DNA of 64,000 nucleotides from JANXAZ01 sp964504655 (GTDB taxonomy: Bacteria; Pseudomonadota; Alphaproteobacteria; Geminicoccales; Geminicoccaceae): positions 1 through 64,000 of the forward strand of contig CAZDFD010000004.1 in NCBI GenBank assembly GCA_964504655.1. The letters are read 5' to 3'. Below are positions 16,921 to 25,527 of the stretch, in pieces (the first letter of the stretch is position 1; every line of letters starts with the position of its first letter). The translations under genes and the position numbers were made by a program. The notes beneath the pieces were generated by a model, which did not search any database, was not told the DNA's origin, and saw only the letters and a program-made list of their open reading frames with translations.

Positions 16921-16935
16921 GGCACGATTCTTGAT
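16921..16935 (+). promoter_or_regulatory. Sigma-54-like promoter of ammonium transporter gene
   Basis: GGCACGATTCTTGAT keeps the GG of the -24 box, the CACG-N4-TT core and the correct 10-base spacing to the -12 position. The -12 dinucleotide is GA instead of GC. It lies 71 bases upstream of the ATG, as expected for a nitrogen-regulated (NtrC/RpoN) amtB promoter. Confidence 0.6.
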
Positions 16936-17006
16936 CGGGCAAAGGCGGATCGCGTCGCCGGCCCGGCCGGCCGGACGCCTGGACGAGAGGGACGAGAGGA
17001 GCCGCG

Positions 17007-18296
17007 ATGAACCGTTGGCAGATGGTGGCGCTCGGCGCCTTGGGCGCGGGACTGGCCGGTATTGCGCCGGCGTTCGCCGACGAGCCGACGCTCGACAAGG
17101 GCGACACGGCCTGGATGATCACCGCGACCGCGCTCGTCTTGATGATGACCATCCCCGGCGTGGCGCTCTTCTACGGCGGCATGGTCCGCAAGAAGAACGT
17201 GCTCTCGGTGCTGATGCAGGTGTTCGCCACCTGCTGCGTGATCTCGATCGTCTGGATGGTGGCCGGCTACAGCTTGGCGTTCACCGACGGCAGCCCGTTC
17301 GTCGGCGACCTCTCCAAGGCGATGCTCGCCGGGATCGAGAAGGACACCCTCTCCGGCACCATGCCCGAGAGCGTGTTCATGATGTTCCAGATGACCTTCG
17401 CCATCATCACCCCCGCCCTCATCGTCGGCGCCTTCGTCGACCGCATGAAGTTCGGGGCGATGCTGCTGTTCCTGATCGTCTGGTCGGTCGTGGTCTATTC
17501 GCCGATCGCGCACTGGGTGTGGGCGGTCAACACGGGCTTCCTCGCCAAGGACGGCGTGCTCGACTTCGCCGGCGGGACGGTCGTGCACATCAACGCGGGC
17601 GTGGCCGGGCTCGTCACCTGCCTCGTGCTCGGCCGCCGCATCGGCTACCGGGCCGAGCCCATGGCGCCGCACAACCTCGTCTTGACCGTGATCGGCGCCT
17701 CGCTGCTCTGGGTCGGCTGGTTCGGCTTCAACGCCGGCTCGGCGGTCGCGGCCGACGGCCGCGCCGGCATGGCCATGGCCGTGACCCACATCGCCACGGC
17801 CGCCGCCGCGGTCGCCTGGATGCTCGCCGAGTGGACCACCAAGGGGAAGCCCTCGGTGCTCGGCATCGCCTCGGGTGCCGTGGCCGGGCTCGTGGCGATC
17901 ACCCCGGCCTCGGGCTTCGTCCTGCCGAACGGCGCGCTCGTGATCGGGCTCGTGGCCGGGATCGTCTGCTTCTGGGCCTCGACCTCGCTCAAGAACATGC
18001 TCGGCTACGACGACAGCCTGGACGTGTTCGGCGTGCACGGCGTCGGCGGCATCGTCGGGGCCCTCCTGACCGGCGTGTTCGCGGCCGAGGCGGTGGGCGG
18101 GGTCAAGGGCCTGCTCGAGGGCAATGCCGGCCAGGTGTGGATCCAGTTGGTGGGCATCGCCTGGACGGTCGCCTGGTGCGCCATCGCGACCTTCGTGATC
18201 TTGATGGTCGTCAAGCTCCTGGTGGGCCTCCGGGTCGACCGCGACAGCGAGCGCGAGGGCCTGGATCTCGCCCTGCACGGCGAGGCGGTGCAGTAA
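17007..18296 (+). CDS. amtB: Ammonium transporter AmtB
   Basis: A 429-residue inner-membrane ammonium channel. A signal peptide (cut after PAFA) is followed by about 11 membrane helices. The twin pore histidines are His194 (VVHINAGVAG) and His344 (DVFGVHGVGGI); MVRKKN near residue 60 and the PHNLVLTVIGASLLWVGWFG region are typical. GAGAGGAG precedes the ATG. No glnK lies upstream, which is unusual because glnK-amtB pairs are common. A sigma-54-like promoter and a hairpin terminator flank the gene, so it is probably monocistronic and induced by nitrogen limitation. Confidence 0.96.
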   Translation: MNRWQMVALGALGAGLAGIAPAFADEPTLDKGDTAWMITATALVLMMTIPGVALFYGGMVRKKNVLSVLMQVFATCCVISIVWMVAGYSLAFTDGSPFVGDLSKAMLAGIEKDTLSGTMPESVFMMFQMTFAIITPALIVGAFVDRMKFGAMLLFLIVWSVVVYSPIAHWVWAVNTGFLAKDGVLDFAGGTVVHINAGVAGLVTCLVLGRRIGYRAEPMAPHNLVLTVIGASLLWVGWFGFNAGSAVAADGRAGMAMAVTHIATAAAAVAWMLAEWTTKGKPSVLGIASGAVAGLVAITPASGFVLPNGALVIGLVAGIVCFWASTSLKNMLGYDDSLDVFGVHGVGGIVGALLTGVFAAEAVGGVKGLLEGNAGQVWIQLVGIAWTVAWCAIATFVILMVVKLLVGLRVDRDSEREGLDLALHGEAVQ

Positions 18297-18324
18297 CCGA
18301 TTTTCCTCGAGCCTCCCCTACTCC

Positions 18325-18356
18325 GCCGCCCGGGCGACCGGGCGGCGCTTCCTTTC
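18325..18356 (+). terminator. Intrinsic terminator after amtB
   Basis: GCCGCCCGG (18325-18333) pairs with CCGGGCGGC (18338-18346) around a GCGA tetraloop, followed by the broken T-run GCTTCCTTTC. It lies 29 bases after the stop. Confidence 0.75.
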
Positions 18357-18363
18357 GGGGAGC

Positions 18364-19494
18364 TCAGCCGAGCCGCCAGATCCGCGCCCGAAGGAAGGTC
18401 ACCCCCTCGCGATCGCGGGCGTAGAAGACGGTGAGGAGCGTGCCGTCCGTGCGCGGCAGCGTGCAGGGATAGCCCAGATCCTTCGAGCCGAGCTCGCTCG
18501 CGACCTCGAGGGTCGCCTCCGTCCGCCAGCTCCGGCCGGCGTCCTCGGAGAGCACCGCGCGGATCGCGAAGGGGGGCCGGCGGAAGCCGTAGGTGCACAG
18601 AAGCCGGCCGTCCGGGAGCCGGCAGAGATGGGCGGGATAGCCGTCGATGCCGGTCGGCTCGGGCCTCGACCAGGAGCGGCCGGCATCGGCCGATTCGACC
18701 CGCCAGAGCGTCCGGCTCGCGTTCTCGCGCAGGAGGAGGAGCACCCGGCCGTCGGTGAGGAGGAGCGGCGCCGGCTCCTCGAACAGCCGGTCCGGGGCGG
18801 CGGCCACGGCGAGCGGTCGCGACCAGCTCCGCCCGCCGTCGGCCGAGCGCAGCGCGAAGACCCGCCGATAGGCCGGGCAGTCGACGAGCGGCAGGAGGAT
18901 CGTCCCGTCGGCCAGGACGACCCCGCCCCGGAGCCCGTAGCCGCCCTCGTAGGGGGCGGTGTCGAGCGGCAGGCTCGAGGTCCAGCTCCGGCCGCCGTCG
19001 GGGGAGCGGTGCAGGAAGGCCCGCCCCGGCGCCCGCGCCCAGGGGAGGAGCGCCCGGGCGCGCTCCTGGGCGAGACCCGCGGGCTCGTGCTCGGCCGAGG
19101 CCAGATGCGCGCGCAGCAGATCCTCGGGCCAGGCGATCGCTGCGCGCTCCGGGTGCGCCTCGGCCGGGCCGAGCTCGAGCCAGTCGAAGCGGTGCTGGTG
19201 GAGGAGGAGCCCGCCGTCGGCGAGCGCGGTGAGGCCGCCGCACTCGACCCCGGTCCAGTCGGGGCCCGGCACCGGCACGGGCGCCGACCAGCTCGCCCCC
19301 TCGTCGGCCGAGCGGGCGAGCAGGTTCACGAAGGCCGGGTCCTCGGGCGGGTGCAGGACGAAGGGGCGGCGCGGGGCGCGGGTGAAGACACAGAGGAGCT
19401 CGCCGCCGCAGCGGACCAGGTGCGGATGGGCGCAGTAGCCCGCCGGATCGCGGTGGACGACGACCTCGCCCAGGACCTCGATCCCGCCCGCCAC
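18364..19494 (-). CDS. Sialidase-like (BNR/Asp-box) protein, copy 2
   Basis: A 376-residue six-bladed beta-propeller of the exo-alpha-sialidase type. Asp-box motifs (S-x-D-x-G-x-S/T-W) appear as SADEGASW, SPDGGRSW, SADGGRSW, SADAGRSW and SEDAGRSW. Candidate active-site features are the RRPFV arginine-containing stretch and the central EEPAPLLL region, which resembles the sialidase Glu/Arg environment. No signal peptide is visible, so it is probably cytoplasmic and acts on imported oligosaccharides. It starts 9 bases after the stop of the upstream sialidase-like gene, in the same operon. True sialidase activity is unproven; many relatives act on other sugars. Confidence 0.82.
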   Translation of the reverse strand: MAGGIEVLGEVVVHRDPAGYCAHPHLVRCGGELLCVFTRAPRRPFVLHPPEDPAFVNLLARSADEGASWSAPVPVPGPDWTGVECGGLTALADGGLLLHQHRFDWLELGPAEAHPERAAIAWPEDLLRAHLASAEHEPAGLAQERARALLPWARAPGRAFLHRSPDGGRSWTSSLPLDTAPYEGGYGLRGGVVLADGTILLPLVDCPAYRRVFALRSADGGRSWSRPLAVAAAPDRLFEEPAPLLLTDGRVLLLLRENASRTLWRVESADAGRSWSRPEPTGIDGYPAHLCRLPDGRLLCTYGFRRPPFAIRAVLSEDAGRSWRTEATLEVASELGSKDLGYPCTLPRTDGTLLTVFYARDREGVTFLRARIWRLG

Positions 19495-19503
19495 GGCGGA
19501 CGC

Positions 19504-20718
19504 TCAGTCGGCGAGGCGGAAGCGGGTGCAGCGCACGTACTGGAGCGGCTGCTCGTCCTCGCTCCACTCGTGGTAGAGGGCCACGAGCGTGCCGTCCTCG
19601 AGCTCGACCACCGAGGGGTAGCCGATGTGCTGGTAGACCCCGGGCCGGTGCCAGTCGATGGCGCCGCCACCGACCTTGCCGGACCAGGGGCTCATGCGCG
19701 AGGAGCCGGGCTTCTCGCCCTCCGCCCGGCCGGGCACGCCGCCCTCGCGGATCACGAACTCGTTGGCTCGCTTCCAGGTGACCCCGTCCTCGGAGACGCA
19801 GCCGCGCACGCCGTAGGGCGGCCGGCGATAGCCGTAGATCATGAAGTAGCGGCCGTCGCGCAGGGGGATCATCTCGGTCGGATAGCCCCAGATGTCGGTC
19901 CAGCGCGGCGGCGACCAGGAGAAGCCGTCGTCCTCGGAGACGGTGACCACGAGGTTCCGGGCGTCGCCCGAGGGGTTGACGTGGGTGCGCAGGGTGCACA
20001 CGAGCCGGCCGTCGGCCAGCCGGAGGAGGGCCGGCTCCTCGTAGTCGACGATCGAGGCCGGATCGTAGGCGAGGGTCGAATAGTATTCCCAGTTGAACCC
20101 GCCATCGTCCGAGCGCACCAGCGCGGAGCGGGTGCTCTCGCCCTCGCCCTCCTCCTCGTAGCCGCGGATCCGGCCGTAGAGGCCCATGAGGACGGGGCCG
20201 TCGGGCAGTTGCCAGCAGCCCAGCCGGCAGCCGCCGTGCTTCATCGGCCGGACGTTGACCGGGATCGGCCGGCTCCAGCTCCGCCCGCGATCGGTCGAGC
20301 GCAGCACGAAGGTGCCGAGCCAGCCCTGCAGCTTGTAGGCCCAGGTCCAGTCGCCCCAGTCGCGGGTGTGCGGGTGCGCCGACCAGGACACGCCCTCGGG
20401 CCGGATGCCGCGCTTGAAGAAGCCCGTGATCGTCAGGTTGACGAGCCAGGTGCCATCGGCGAGCTCGCAGAAGCCGCAGTCCCAGTTCCCCTCGGTCTCG
20501 CTCCAGGGCAGCACGATCTCGGGCTGCGACCAGGTGATCCCGCCGTCGGCCGAGCGGACGAGCAGCGTCTGGCCGCTGTCGTGGTGGAACGGGAAGCGTT
20601 CCTCGTTGAACACCGCGACGATCTCGCCCGAGGCCACCCGCCGGGCGGCGATCTGGTTCACGCAGTGTTCGGGATGGCGGAAGATGTCGTGATGGCTCAG
20701 GTCGACGATGCGCGGCAC
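19504..20718 (-). CDS. Sialidase-like (BNR/Asp-box) protein, copy 1
   Basis: A 404-residue propeller of the same superfamily. Asp-boxes include SADGGITW, STDRGRSW, SDDGGFNW and SEDDGFSW. A central Glu stretch (DYEEPALLRLADGRLV) and YGYRRPPYG match positions in the downstream copy (EEPAPLLL and FRRPPF), so the two are paralogs. The start is GTG at 20718 with GGAGG upstream; the longer open frame reaching to 23394 is a GC artefact running antisense to the ABC genes. No secretion signal. It is divergent from a carbohydrate ABC importer, which suggests hydrolysis of an imported glycan. Confidence 0.82.
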   Translation of the reverse strand: MPRIVDLSHHDIFRHPEHCVNQIAARRVASGEIVAVFNEERFPFHHDSGQTLLVRSADGGITWSQPEIVLPWSETEGNWDCGFCELADGTWLVNLTITGFFKRGIRPEGVSWSAHPHTRDWGDWTWAYKLQGWLGTFVLRSTDRGRSWSRPIPVNVRPMKHGGCRLGCWQLPDGPVLMGLYGRIRGYEEEGEGESTRSALVRSDDGGFNWEYYSTLAYDPASIVDYEEPALLRLADGRLVCTLRTHVNPSGDARNLVVTVSEDDGFSWSPPRWTDIWGYPTEMIPLRDGRYFMIYGYRRPPYGVRGCVSEDGVTWKRANEFVIREGGVPGRAEGEKPGSSRMSPWSGKVGGGAIDWHRPGVYQHIGYPSVVELEDGTLVALYHEWSEDEQPLQYVRCTRFRLAD

Positions 20719-20976
20719 GGCAGGGGCCTCCGGCGGCGGCCGGCCAGGAGCGCCGGTCGCGCAGGCCCGGACTTCGCACGCGGCGCGGCGCGGCGGATGA
20801 CGAAACGCGCCGGACTCTTGACTCGAGGCGACAGGAACGGCCGCGCACGCCCCCGCTTCGTGCCGTCCTCTGTCAAGATCGCGTCGCTCGAGGCCAAGGA
20901 TCGGCCGGGCCGGCGGGTGATCATGCGGTCGGGGAAGACGGCGCCGGCGACGCGGCGCCAGCCAGGGAGGCCGCAC
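20719..20976. promoter_or_regulatory. Divergent promoter region, sialidase-like operon / ABC operon
   Basis: 258 bases between divergent operons. A plus-strand CTTGAC lies at 20817-20822, GACAGGAACGG at 20830-20840, and a minus-strand TTGACA (TGTCAA at 20871-20876). The -10 elements are not clear. GACAGGAACGG also occurs upstream of the second carbohydrate ABC operon at 34133. Confidence 0.4.
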
Positions 20977-22293
20977 ATGCAGACGCGCTGGAGGTGGACC
21001 AGGCGGAGCCTCGCCGGAGCGATGGCGGCGGGGGCCGCGAGCCCGTTCCTGTTGCACGGGCGGGCGCCGCACGCGCAGCGGACGACCGAGATCGTCCACT
21101 GGTCCTGGCTCGCCGCCTCGGACGGCGAGGTCTGGCAGAAGTCGATCGACGCCTTCAACGAGGCGCACAAGGGCAAGGGCGTCCAGATCAAGATGGAGCT
21201 CGTGCCCGAGGAGCAGTTCCTCACCAAGGTCCTGGCGGCGGTGGTGACCGGCCGCGCCCCCGACTTCGGCTGGGGCACCGCCGGCATGCGCGCCAAGCAG
21301 GTCAAGGACGGGGTGGTGGTGCCGCTCGACGAGGTCGCGAAGAAGGTCGGGCTCGACCTCGCCGACTTCGACGCCTTCGCGCTGCAGCAGGCGCGCTATC
21401 CGAAATACGGCAACGCGCTCGCCATGGTGCCGATGGACCTGATGAGCCTGCAGCCGCTCGTCAACCTCGCGCATCTCAAGGAGGCGGGGCTCGATCCGGC
21501 GAAGTTCCCCGAGGACGGGGCCGGGCTCGTCGAGCTCGCCAAGGCCACGACCAAGAAGGAGGGCGGCAAGGTCGTCCGCTCCGGCGTCCTCATGACCGGC
21601 TCGGGCGTGCACCCGACCGTGACCTGGGGGATCGTCGCGGCGCAGATGGGCTTCGAGCGTGCCTCGGCCGACCTCAAGAAGGCGGCGGTGAACCCCAAGG
21701 CCGGGATCGCCGCCATGGAGTGGGTGCTCGATCTGTTCGACAAGCACCAGGTCGCCACCCGCGACGTCACCGACCGCTACAAGGCCTTCGGCACCGGCCA
21801 GGGCACGGTGTTCTGGACCGGGCCCTGGACGTTGAACGGCTACACCCAGCAGAAGCTCGACTTCGCCGCGCATCTGTTCCCGAAGATCGGCCAGAAGCGG
21901 GTGACCTATTTCGAGATGGGCGGCCTCGAGCTCTACAAGCAGGCGGATGCGGGCCGCTACGAGGCCACCATGGCCGCGGTCAAGTGGCTCTCCGACAACA
22001 GCTTCCTTTGGACCACGGTGGGCCGCGGCGCGTCGCCCAGGAAGTCGATCCTGGCACGGCCCGACTACAAGACCTCGGGCCACGACTGGAAGGTCCGCGG
22101 CGCCTTCATCGACGGCATGAGCTTCGCCACCGAAGGCGAGATCCCGGTCCAGGCCGGGCCCGACTTCACGATCTATTCGGGCGGCAACTTCCTCGCCAAG
22201 ACGCTCGAGCAGGTCTGGGCCGGCAAGAGCAAGCCCGAGGAGGCGATGGCCCGGATCGGCGAGCACTGGCAGAAGGCCCTCGACGCCGGCTGA
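20977..22293 (+). CDS. Carbohydrate ABC transporter substrate-binding protein
   Basis: A 438-residue extracellular solute-binding protein of the maltose/oligosaccharide (family 1) type. The N-terminus has a Tat-like twin-Arg segment (TRRSLAGAM) and a hydrophobic stretch ending near GRAPHAQ. The mature part begins TTEIVHWSWLAASDGEVW and has the family pattern AFNEAHKGKGVQIKMELVP, PDFGWG and TGPWTLNGYTQQ. AGGGAGG at 20964-20970 supports the ATG at 20977. It heads an operon of binding protein, two permeases and an aldehyde dehydrogenase, divergent from the sialidase-like pair. Confidence 0.9.
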   Translation: MQTRWRWTRRSLAGAMAAGAASPFLLHGRAPHAQRTTEIVHWSWLAASDGEVWQKSIDAFNEAHKGKGVQIKMELVPEEQFLTKVLAAVVTGRAPDFGWGTAGMRAKQVKDGVVVPLDEVAKKVGLDLADFDAFALQQARYPKYGNALAMVPMDLMSLQPLVNLAHLKEAGLDPAKFPEDGAGLVELAKATTKKEGGKVVRSGVLMTGSGVHPTVTWGIVAAQMGFERASADLKKAAVNPKAGIAAMEWVLDLFDKHQVATRDVTDRYKAFGTGQGTVFWTGPWTLNGYTQQKLDFAAHLFPKIGQKRVTYFEMGGLELYKQADAGRYEATMAAVKWLSDNSFLWTTVGRGASPRKSILARPDYKTSGHDWKVRGAFIDGMSFATEGEIPVQAGPDFTIYSGGNFLAKTLEQVWAGKSKPEEAMARIGEHWQKALDAG

Positions 22294-22317
22294 GGCGGGG
22301 TCGGGAGCGGCGCCGGC

Positions 22318-23217
22318 GTGGGCGCGGAGGGGAGCGGGTCGCGGGCGACGGCGGGCGGGCGGCGGGACTGGACCGGCTGGCTGTTCGTCGCCTTCTTCAC
22401 GCTCCCCTTCCTCCTCTTCAATCTCGCGCCGCTGCTGTTCGGCGTCGTCCTCGCCTTCACCGAATGGGGCATCATCGGCGATCCGGTCTGGGTCGGCAGC
22501 GCCAATTTCGAGCAGGCGCTGGCCGATCCCTGGGTCGCCAACGCCTTCTGGAACACCGTGCTCTACGCCTGCCTGATCGTCCCGGGCGTGGTCGTGCTCG
22601 GGCTCGCCTTCGCGCTCTTCGTCGACCAGCGCTGGCCGCTCTCGACGCTCGCCCGCACCCTCTTCTTCACCCCCAACGTCGTCTCCGCCACGGTCATCGG
22701 CCTCGTCTGGGTGTGGCTGCTCGACACCCAGTTCGGCCTCGTCAACCGCTACCTCGCCCGGCTCGGCATCGGCCCGGTCCCCTGGCTCACCTCGGGCGAC
22801 TGGTCGCTCGTCGGCGTCTCGATCGCCTCGATCTGGTGGGATCTGGGCCTCGCCTTCGTCCTGTTCCTCGCGGCCCTGCAGGACGTGCCCCGGGATCTGC
22901 ACGAGGCCGCGGCGATCGACGGGGCCGGCCGGCTGCGCCAGCTCTGGCACGTCACCCTGCCGCATCTGCGGCCGACGATCTCGATGGTGGCGACGCTCCA
23001 GATCATCGCGTCGATGCGGATCTTCAGCCAGGTCTACGTGATGACCAACGGCGCCCCGCACGGCTCCTCGCAGTCGGTCATCCACTACATCTACCAGACC
23101 GCGATCGTGCAGTACCGGCTGGGCTACGCCTCGGCCATCTCGGTCCTGCTGTTCCTGGCGATCCTCGCGGTCACCCTCCTGCAGCGCCTGCTCCTGCGGG
23201 AGCGCGCCGGTGGTTGA
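22318..23217 (+). CDS. Carbohydrate ABC transporter permease (MalF/UgpA-type)
   Basis: A 299-residue inner-membrane protein starting with GTG, with about six membrane helices. The cytoplasmic EAA loop reads EAAAIDGAGRLRQLWHVTLP, which contacts the ATPase. It lies 24 bases after the binding-protein gene and overlaps the next permease gene by 8 bases. Confidence 0.92.
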   Translation: MGAEGSGSRATAGGRRDWTGWLFVAFFTLPFLLFNLAPLLFGVVLAFTEWGIIGDPVWVGSANFEQALADPWVANAFWNTVLYACLIVPGVVVLGLAFALFVDQRWPLSTLARTLFFTPNVVSATVIGLVWVWLLDTQFGLVNRYLARLGIGPVPWLTSGDWSLVGVSIASIWWDLGLAFVLFLAALQDVPRDLHEAAAIDGAGRLRQLWHVTLPHLRPTISMVATLQIIASMRIFSQVYVMTNGAPHGSSQSVIHYIYQTAIVQYRLGYASAISVLLFLAILAVTLLQRLLLRERAGG

Positions 23218-24073
23218 GGGCCGCCCCGCCCGGGCGCGCGGCCGCCTCGGCGCGCGCGATCTGCCGATCTGGCTCATCGGCACCGTGCTCGCGCTCCTCT
23301 GGGGGGCGCCGTTCCTGTGGATGGTGAGCACCTCGCTCAAGCCCGCCGCCCAGGTCATGACCCCGGTGATCGAGTGGATCCCGCGCGAGATCACCTTCGA
23401 GAACTACGCCAAGGTGTTCCGCTACCCGGTGCTGACCTGGGCGCTCAACAGCGTGGTCCAGGCGGTGGTGGCGACCGGCCTGTGCGTGCTGTTCGGCGCC
23501 ATGGCCGGCTACGCGCTCGCGCGCCTGCCCTTCCCCGGCCGCCGGGCGCTCTTCGCCCTCTTCCTCGCGGTCCTCATGATCCCCTCCGAGATCGCGGTCG
23601 TGCCGCTCCTCCTGGCCTTCATCAAGGCCGGCCTCGCCAGCAGCTACGCCGCGCTGATCCTGCCGCAGATTGGCAACGTGCTCGCGGTCTACATCTTCCG
23701 CCAGCACTATCTGACCTTCCCCAAGGAGCTCGAGGAGGCGGCGCTGGTAGACGGTGCCGGGCGGTTCAGGATCTTCTTCACGATCGCCCTGCCGCTCGCC
23801 CGGGCGCCGGTGATCGCCGCCACGGTGATCCTGTTCACGCTCAACTGGAACAACTTCCTGTGGCCGCTCCTGATCACCTTCGACGAATCGATGAAGACCA
23901 TGCCCGTGGGCATGGCGGCCTTCGCCCCGGTCGTGGGCACCCACACCCAGCTCGAGGGCTATGCGGTGGCCATGGCCGCGGTCACCATCCTCTGCATCCC
24001 CTCGATCACCCTGTTCCTCCTGACCCAGCGTCACTTCATCCAGGGCATCGCGCTCGGCGGGGTGAAGGGCTGA
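23210..24073 (+). CDS. Carbohydrate ABC transporter permease (MalG/UgpE-type)
   Basis: A 287-residue permease starting with GTG inside the end of the previous gene. It has about six membrane helices, an N-terminal PFLWMVSTSLKP segment typical of MalG, and the EAA loop EEAALVDGAGRFRIFFTIALP. It pairs with the preceding permease. No ATP-binding subunit follows, so a shared MsmK/UgpC-type ATPase encoded elsewhere is inferred. Confidence 0.92.
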   Translation: MVEGRPARARGRLGARDLPIWLIGTVLALLWGAPFLWMVSTSLKPAAQVMTPVIEWIPREITFENYAKVFRYPVLTWALNSVVQAVVATGLCVLFGAMAGYALARLPFPGRRALFALFLAVLMIPSEIAVVPLLLAFIKAGLASSYAALILPQIGNVLAVYIFRQHYLTFPKELEEAALVDGAGRFRIFFTIALPLARAPVIAATVILFTLNWNNFLWPLLITFDESMKTMPVGMAAFAPVVGTHTQLEGYAVAMAAVTILCIPSITLFLLTQRHFIQGIALGGVKG

Positions 24074-24093
24074 GCCTGCCGCGAAGGGAGCCC

Positions 24094-25521
24094 ATGCGCA
24101 CCGAGCTCTTCATCGACGGCGCCTTCCGCCCGGCCGAGGGCGGCGCCCGGCTGCTCGTCCTCGACCCGGCGAGCGAGCAGCCCCTCACCGAGGTCGACGC
24201 CGCCGGTCCGGCGGACGTCGACCGTGCGGTGCGGGCCGCCGCCCGCGCGCTGCGCGGTCCCTGGGCCACGCTCGCCCCGGCCGAGCGCGGGGCGCGCCTC
24301 CTGGCGCTCGCCGCCGCGATCGAGCGGGCGGCGGAGGATCTGGCCCGGCTCGAGAGCCGCAACACCGGCAAGCCGCTCACCGAGGCCCGGGGCGATCTGG
24401 CCGGCGTCGTCGCGACCTTCCGCTACAATGCCGGGGCGGCCGACAAGCTCGAGGGGCGGACGATCCCGCTCGGGCCCGAGCTCCTCGACGTGGCGCTGCT
24501 CGAGCCCCTGGGCGTCACCGCGCACATCCTGCCCTGGAACTTCCCTCTGGGCATGCTCGCCCGCTCGCTCGCCCCGGCGCTCGCCGCCGGCTGCACCGCG
24601 GTCGTCAAGCCGGCCGAGGAGACGCCGCTCACCGCGCTCGCCTTGGCCGAGCTCCTGGAGCCGGCCGGGATCCCCCAGGGCGTCGTCAACATCCTCCCGG
24701 GGACGGGCGAGGAGGCGGGCGAGGCGCTCTGCGGGCATCCGCTCGTGGCCGGGATCACCTTCACCGGATCGGTCGCGACCGGCCGCCGGGTGATGGCGGT
24801 CGCGGCCGAGCGGGCGGTGCCGGTGGTCCTCGAGCTCGGCGGCCAGAACCCGCTCCTGGTGTTCGCCGACGCCGATCTCGACCGGCTCCTGGCCGAGCTC
24901 GTCCCGGCCGCCTTCGAGAACGCCGGCCAGGTCTGCTCGGCCGCCTCGCGCCTCCTGGTCGAGGCACCGATCCTCGAGGAGGTCTGCGCCCGGCTCGTGG
25001 CCCGCGCCCGCGCGCTCCGCCTCGGCCCCGGGCTCGAGGATCCGGACATGGGTCCGCTGATCTCGGCCGGCCAGCGCGAGCGGGTGCTCGCCTGGCTCGC
25101 CGAGGCGCGCGCCGGCGGCGCCGAGCTGCTCTGCGGCGGCCGGCCGCCGGCCGATCGGCCGCTGGGCTACTTCCTCGAGCCGACCGTGCTGCGCCACATT
25201 CCGCCCCACTGCCGGCTCGCCCGCGAGGAGGTGTTCGCGCCGGTGGTCACGGTCGAGCCCTTCGCCTCCGAGGCCGAGGCCGTCGCCCGCGCGAATGCGA
25301 CCGAGTACGGGCTCGTGGCCGGAGTGTTCACCGGCGATCTCGGCCGGGCGCTGCGCCTGGTGCGGACGCTCGAGGCCGGCTCGGTCTGGGTCAACGGCTG
25401 GTATCTGGGCGGCCAGCAGGCGCCCACGGGCGGGGTCAAGGCGAGCGGCTTCGGCCGCGAGCGCGGGCTGCCGGGCCTCGCCAACTACCAGCGCGTCAAG
25501 AACGTGGCCTTCCGCCTCTGA
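24094..25521 (+). CDS. Aldehyde dehydrogenase family protein
   Basis: A 475-residue NAD(P)-dependent ALDH. Visible hallmarks are PWNFPL, the Rossmann GSVATGRRV, the catalytic Glu in LELGGQNPL, the catalytic Cys in NAGQVCSAASR, EEVFAPVV and the C-terminal GFGRERG. GAAGGGAG precedes the ATG. It is the fourth gene of the carbohydrate ABC operon. Relatives oxidise lactaldehyde, succinate semialdehyde or betaine aldehyde. Lactaldehyde would fit the deoxysugar theme of the window, but that is inference. It converges on the GlxA-type regulator with a 6-base gap. Confidence 0.92.
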   Translation: MRTELFIDGAFRPAEGGARLLVLDPASEQPLTEVDAAGPADVDRAVRAAARALRGPWATLAPAERGARLLALAAAIERAAEDLARLESRNTGKPLTEARGDLAGVVATFRYNAGAADKLEGRTIPLGPELLDVALLEPLGVTAHILPWNFPLGMLARSLAPALAAGCTAVVKPAEETPLTALALAELLEPAGIPQGVVNILPGTGEEAGEALCGHPLVAGITFTGSVATGRRVMAVAAERAVPVVLELGGQNPLLVFADADLDRLLAELVPAAFENAGQVCSAASRLLVEAPILEEVCARLVARARALRLGPGLEDPDMGPLISAGQRERVLAWLAEARAGGAELLCGGRPPADRPLGYFLEPTVLRHIPPHCRLAREEVFAPVVTVEPFASEAEAVARANATEYGLVAGVFTGDLGRALRLVRTLEAGSVWVNGWYLGGQQAPTGGVKASGFGRERGLPGLANYQRVKNVAFRL

Positions 25522-25527
25522 ACGGCG

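Noticed and set aside
18628..23394. Very long overlapping frames antisense to the sialidase-like and ABC genes
   Set aside because: Stop codons are rare in GC-rich DNA. The opposing frames carry clear families with ribosome-binding sites, while these do not.
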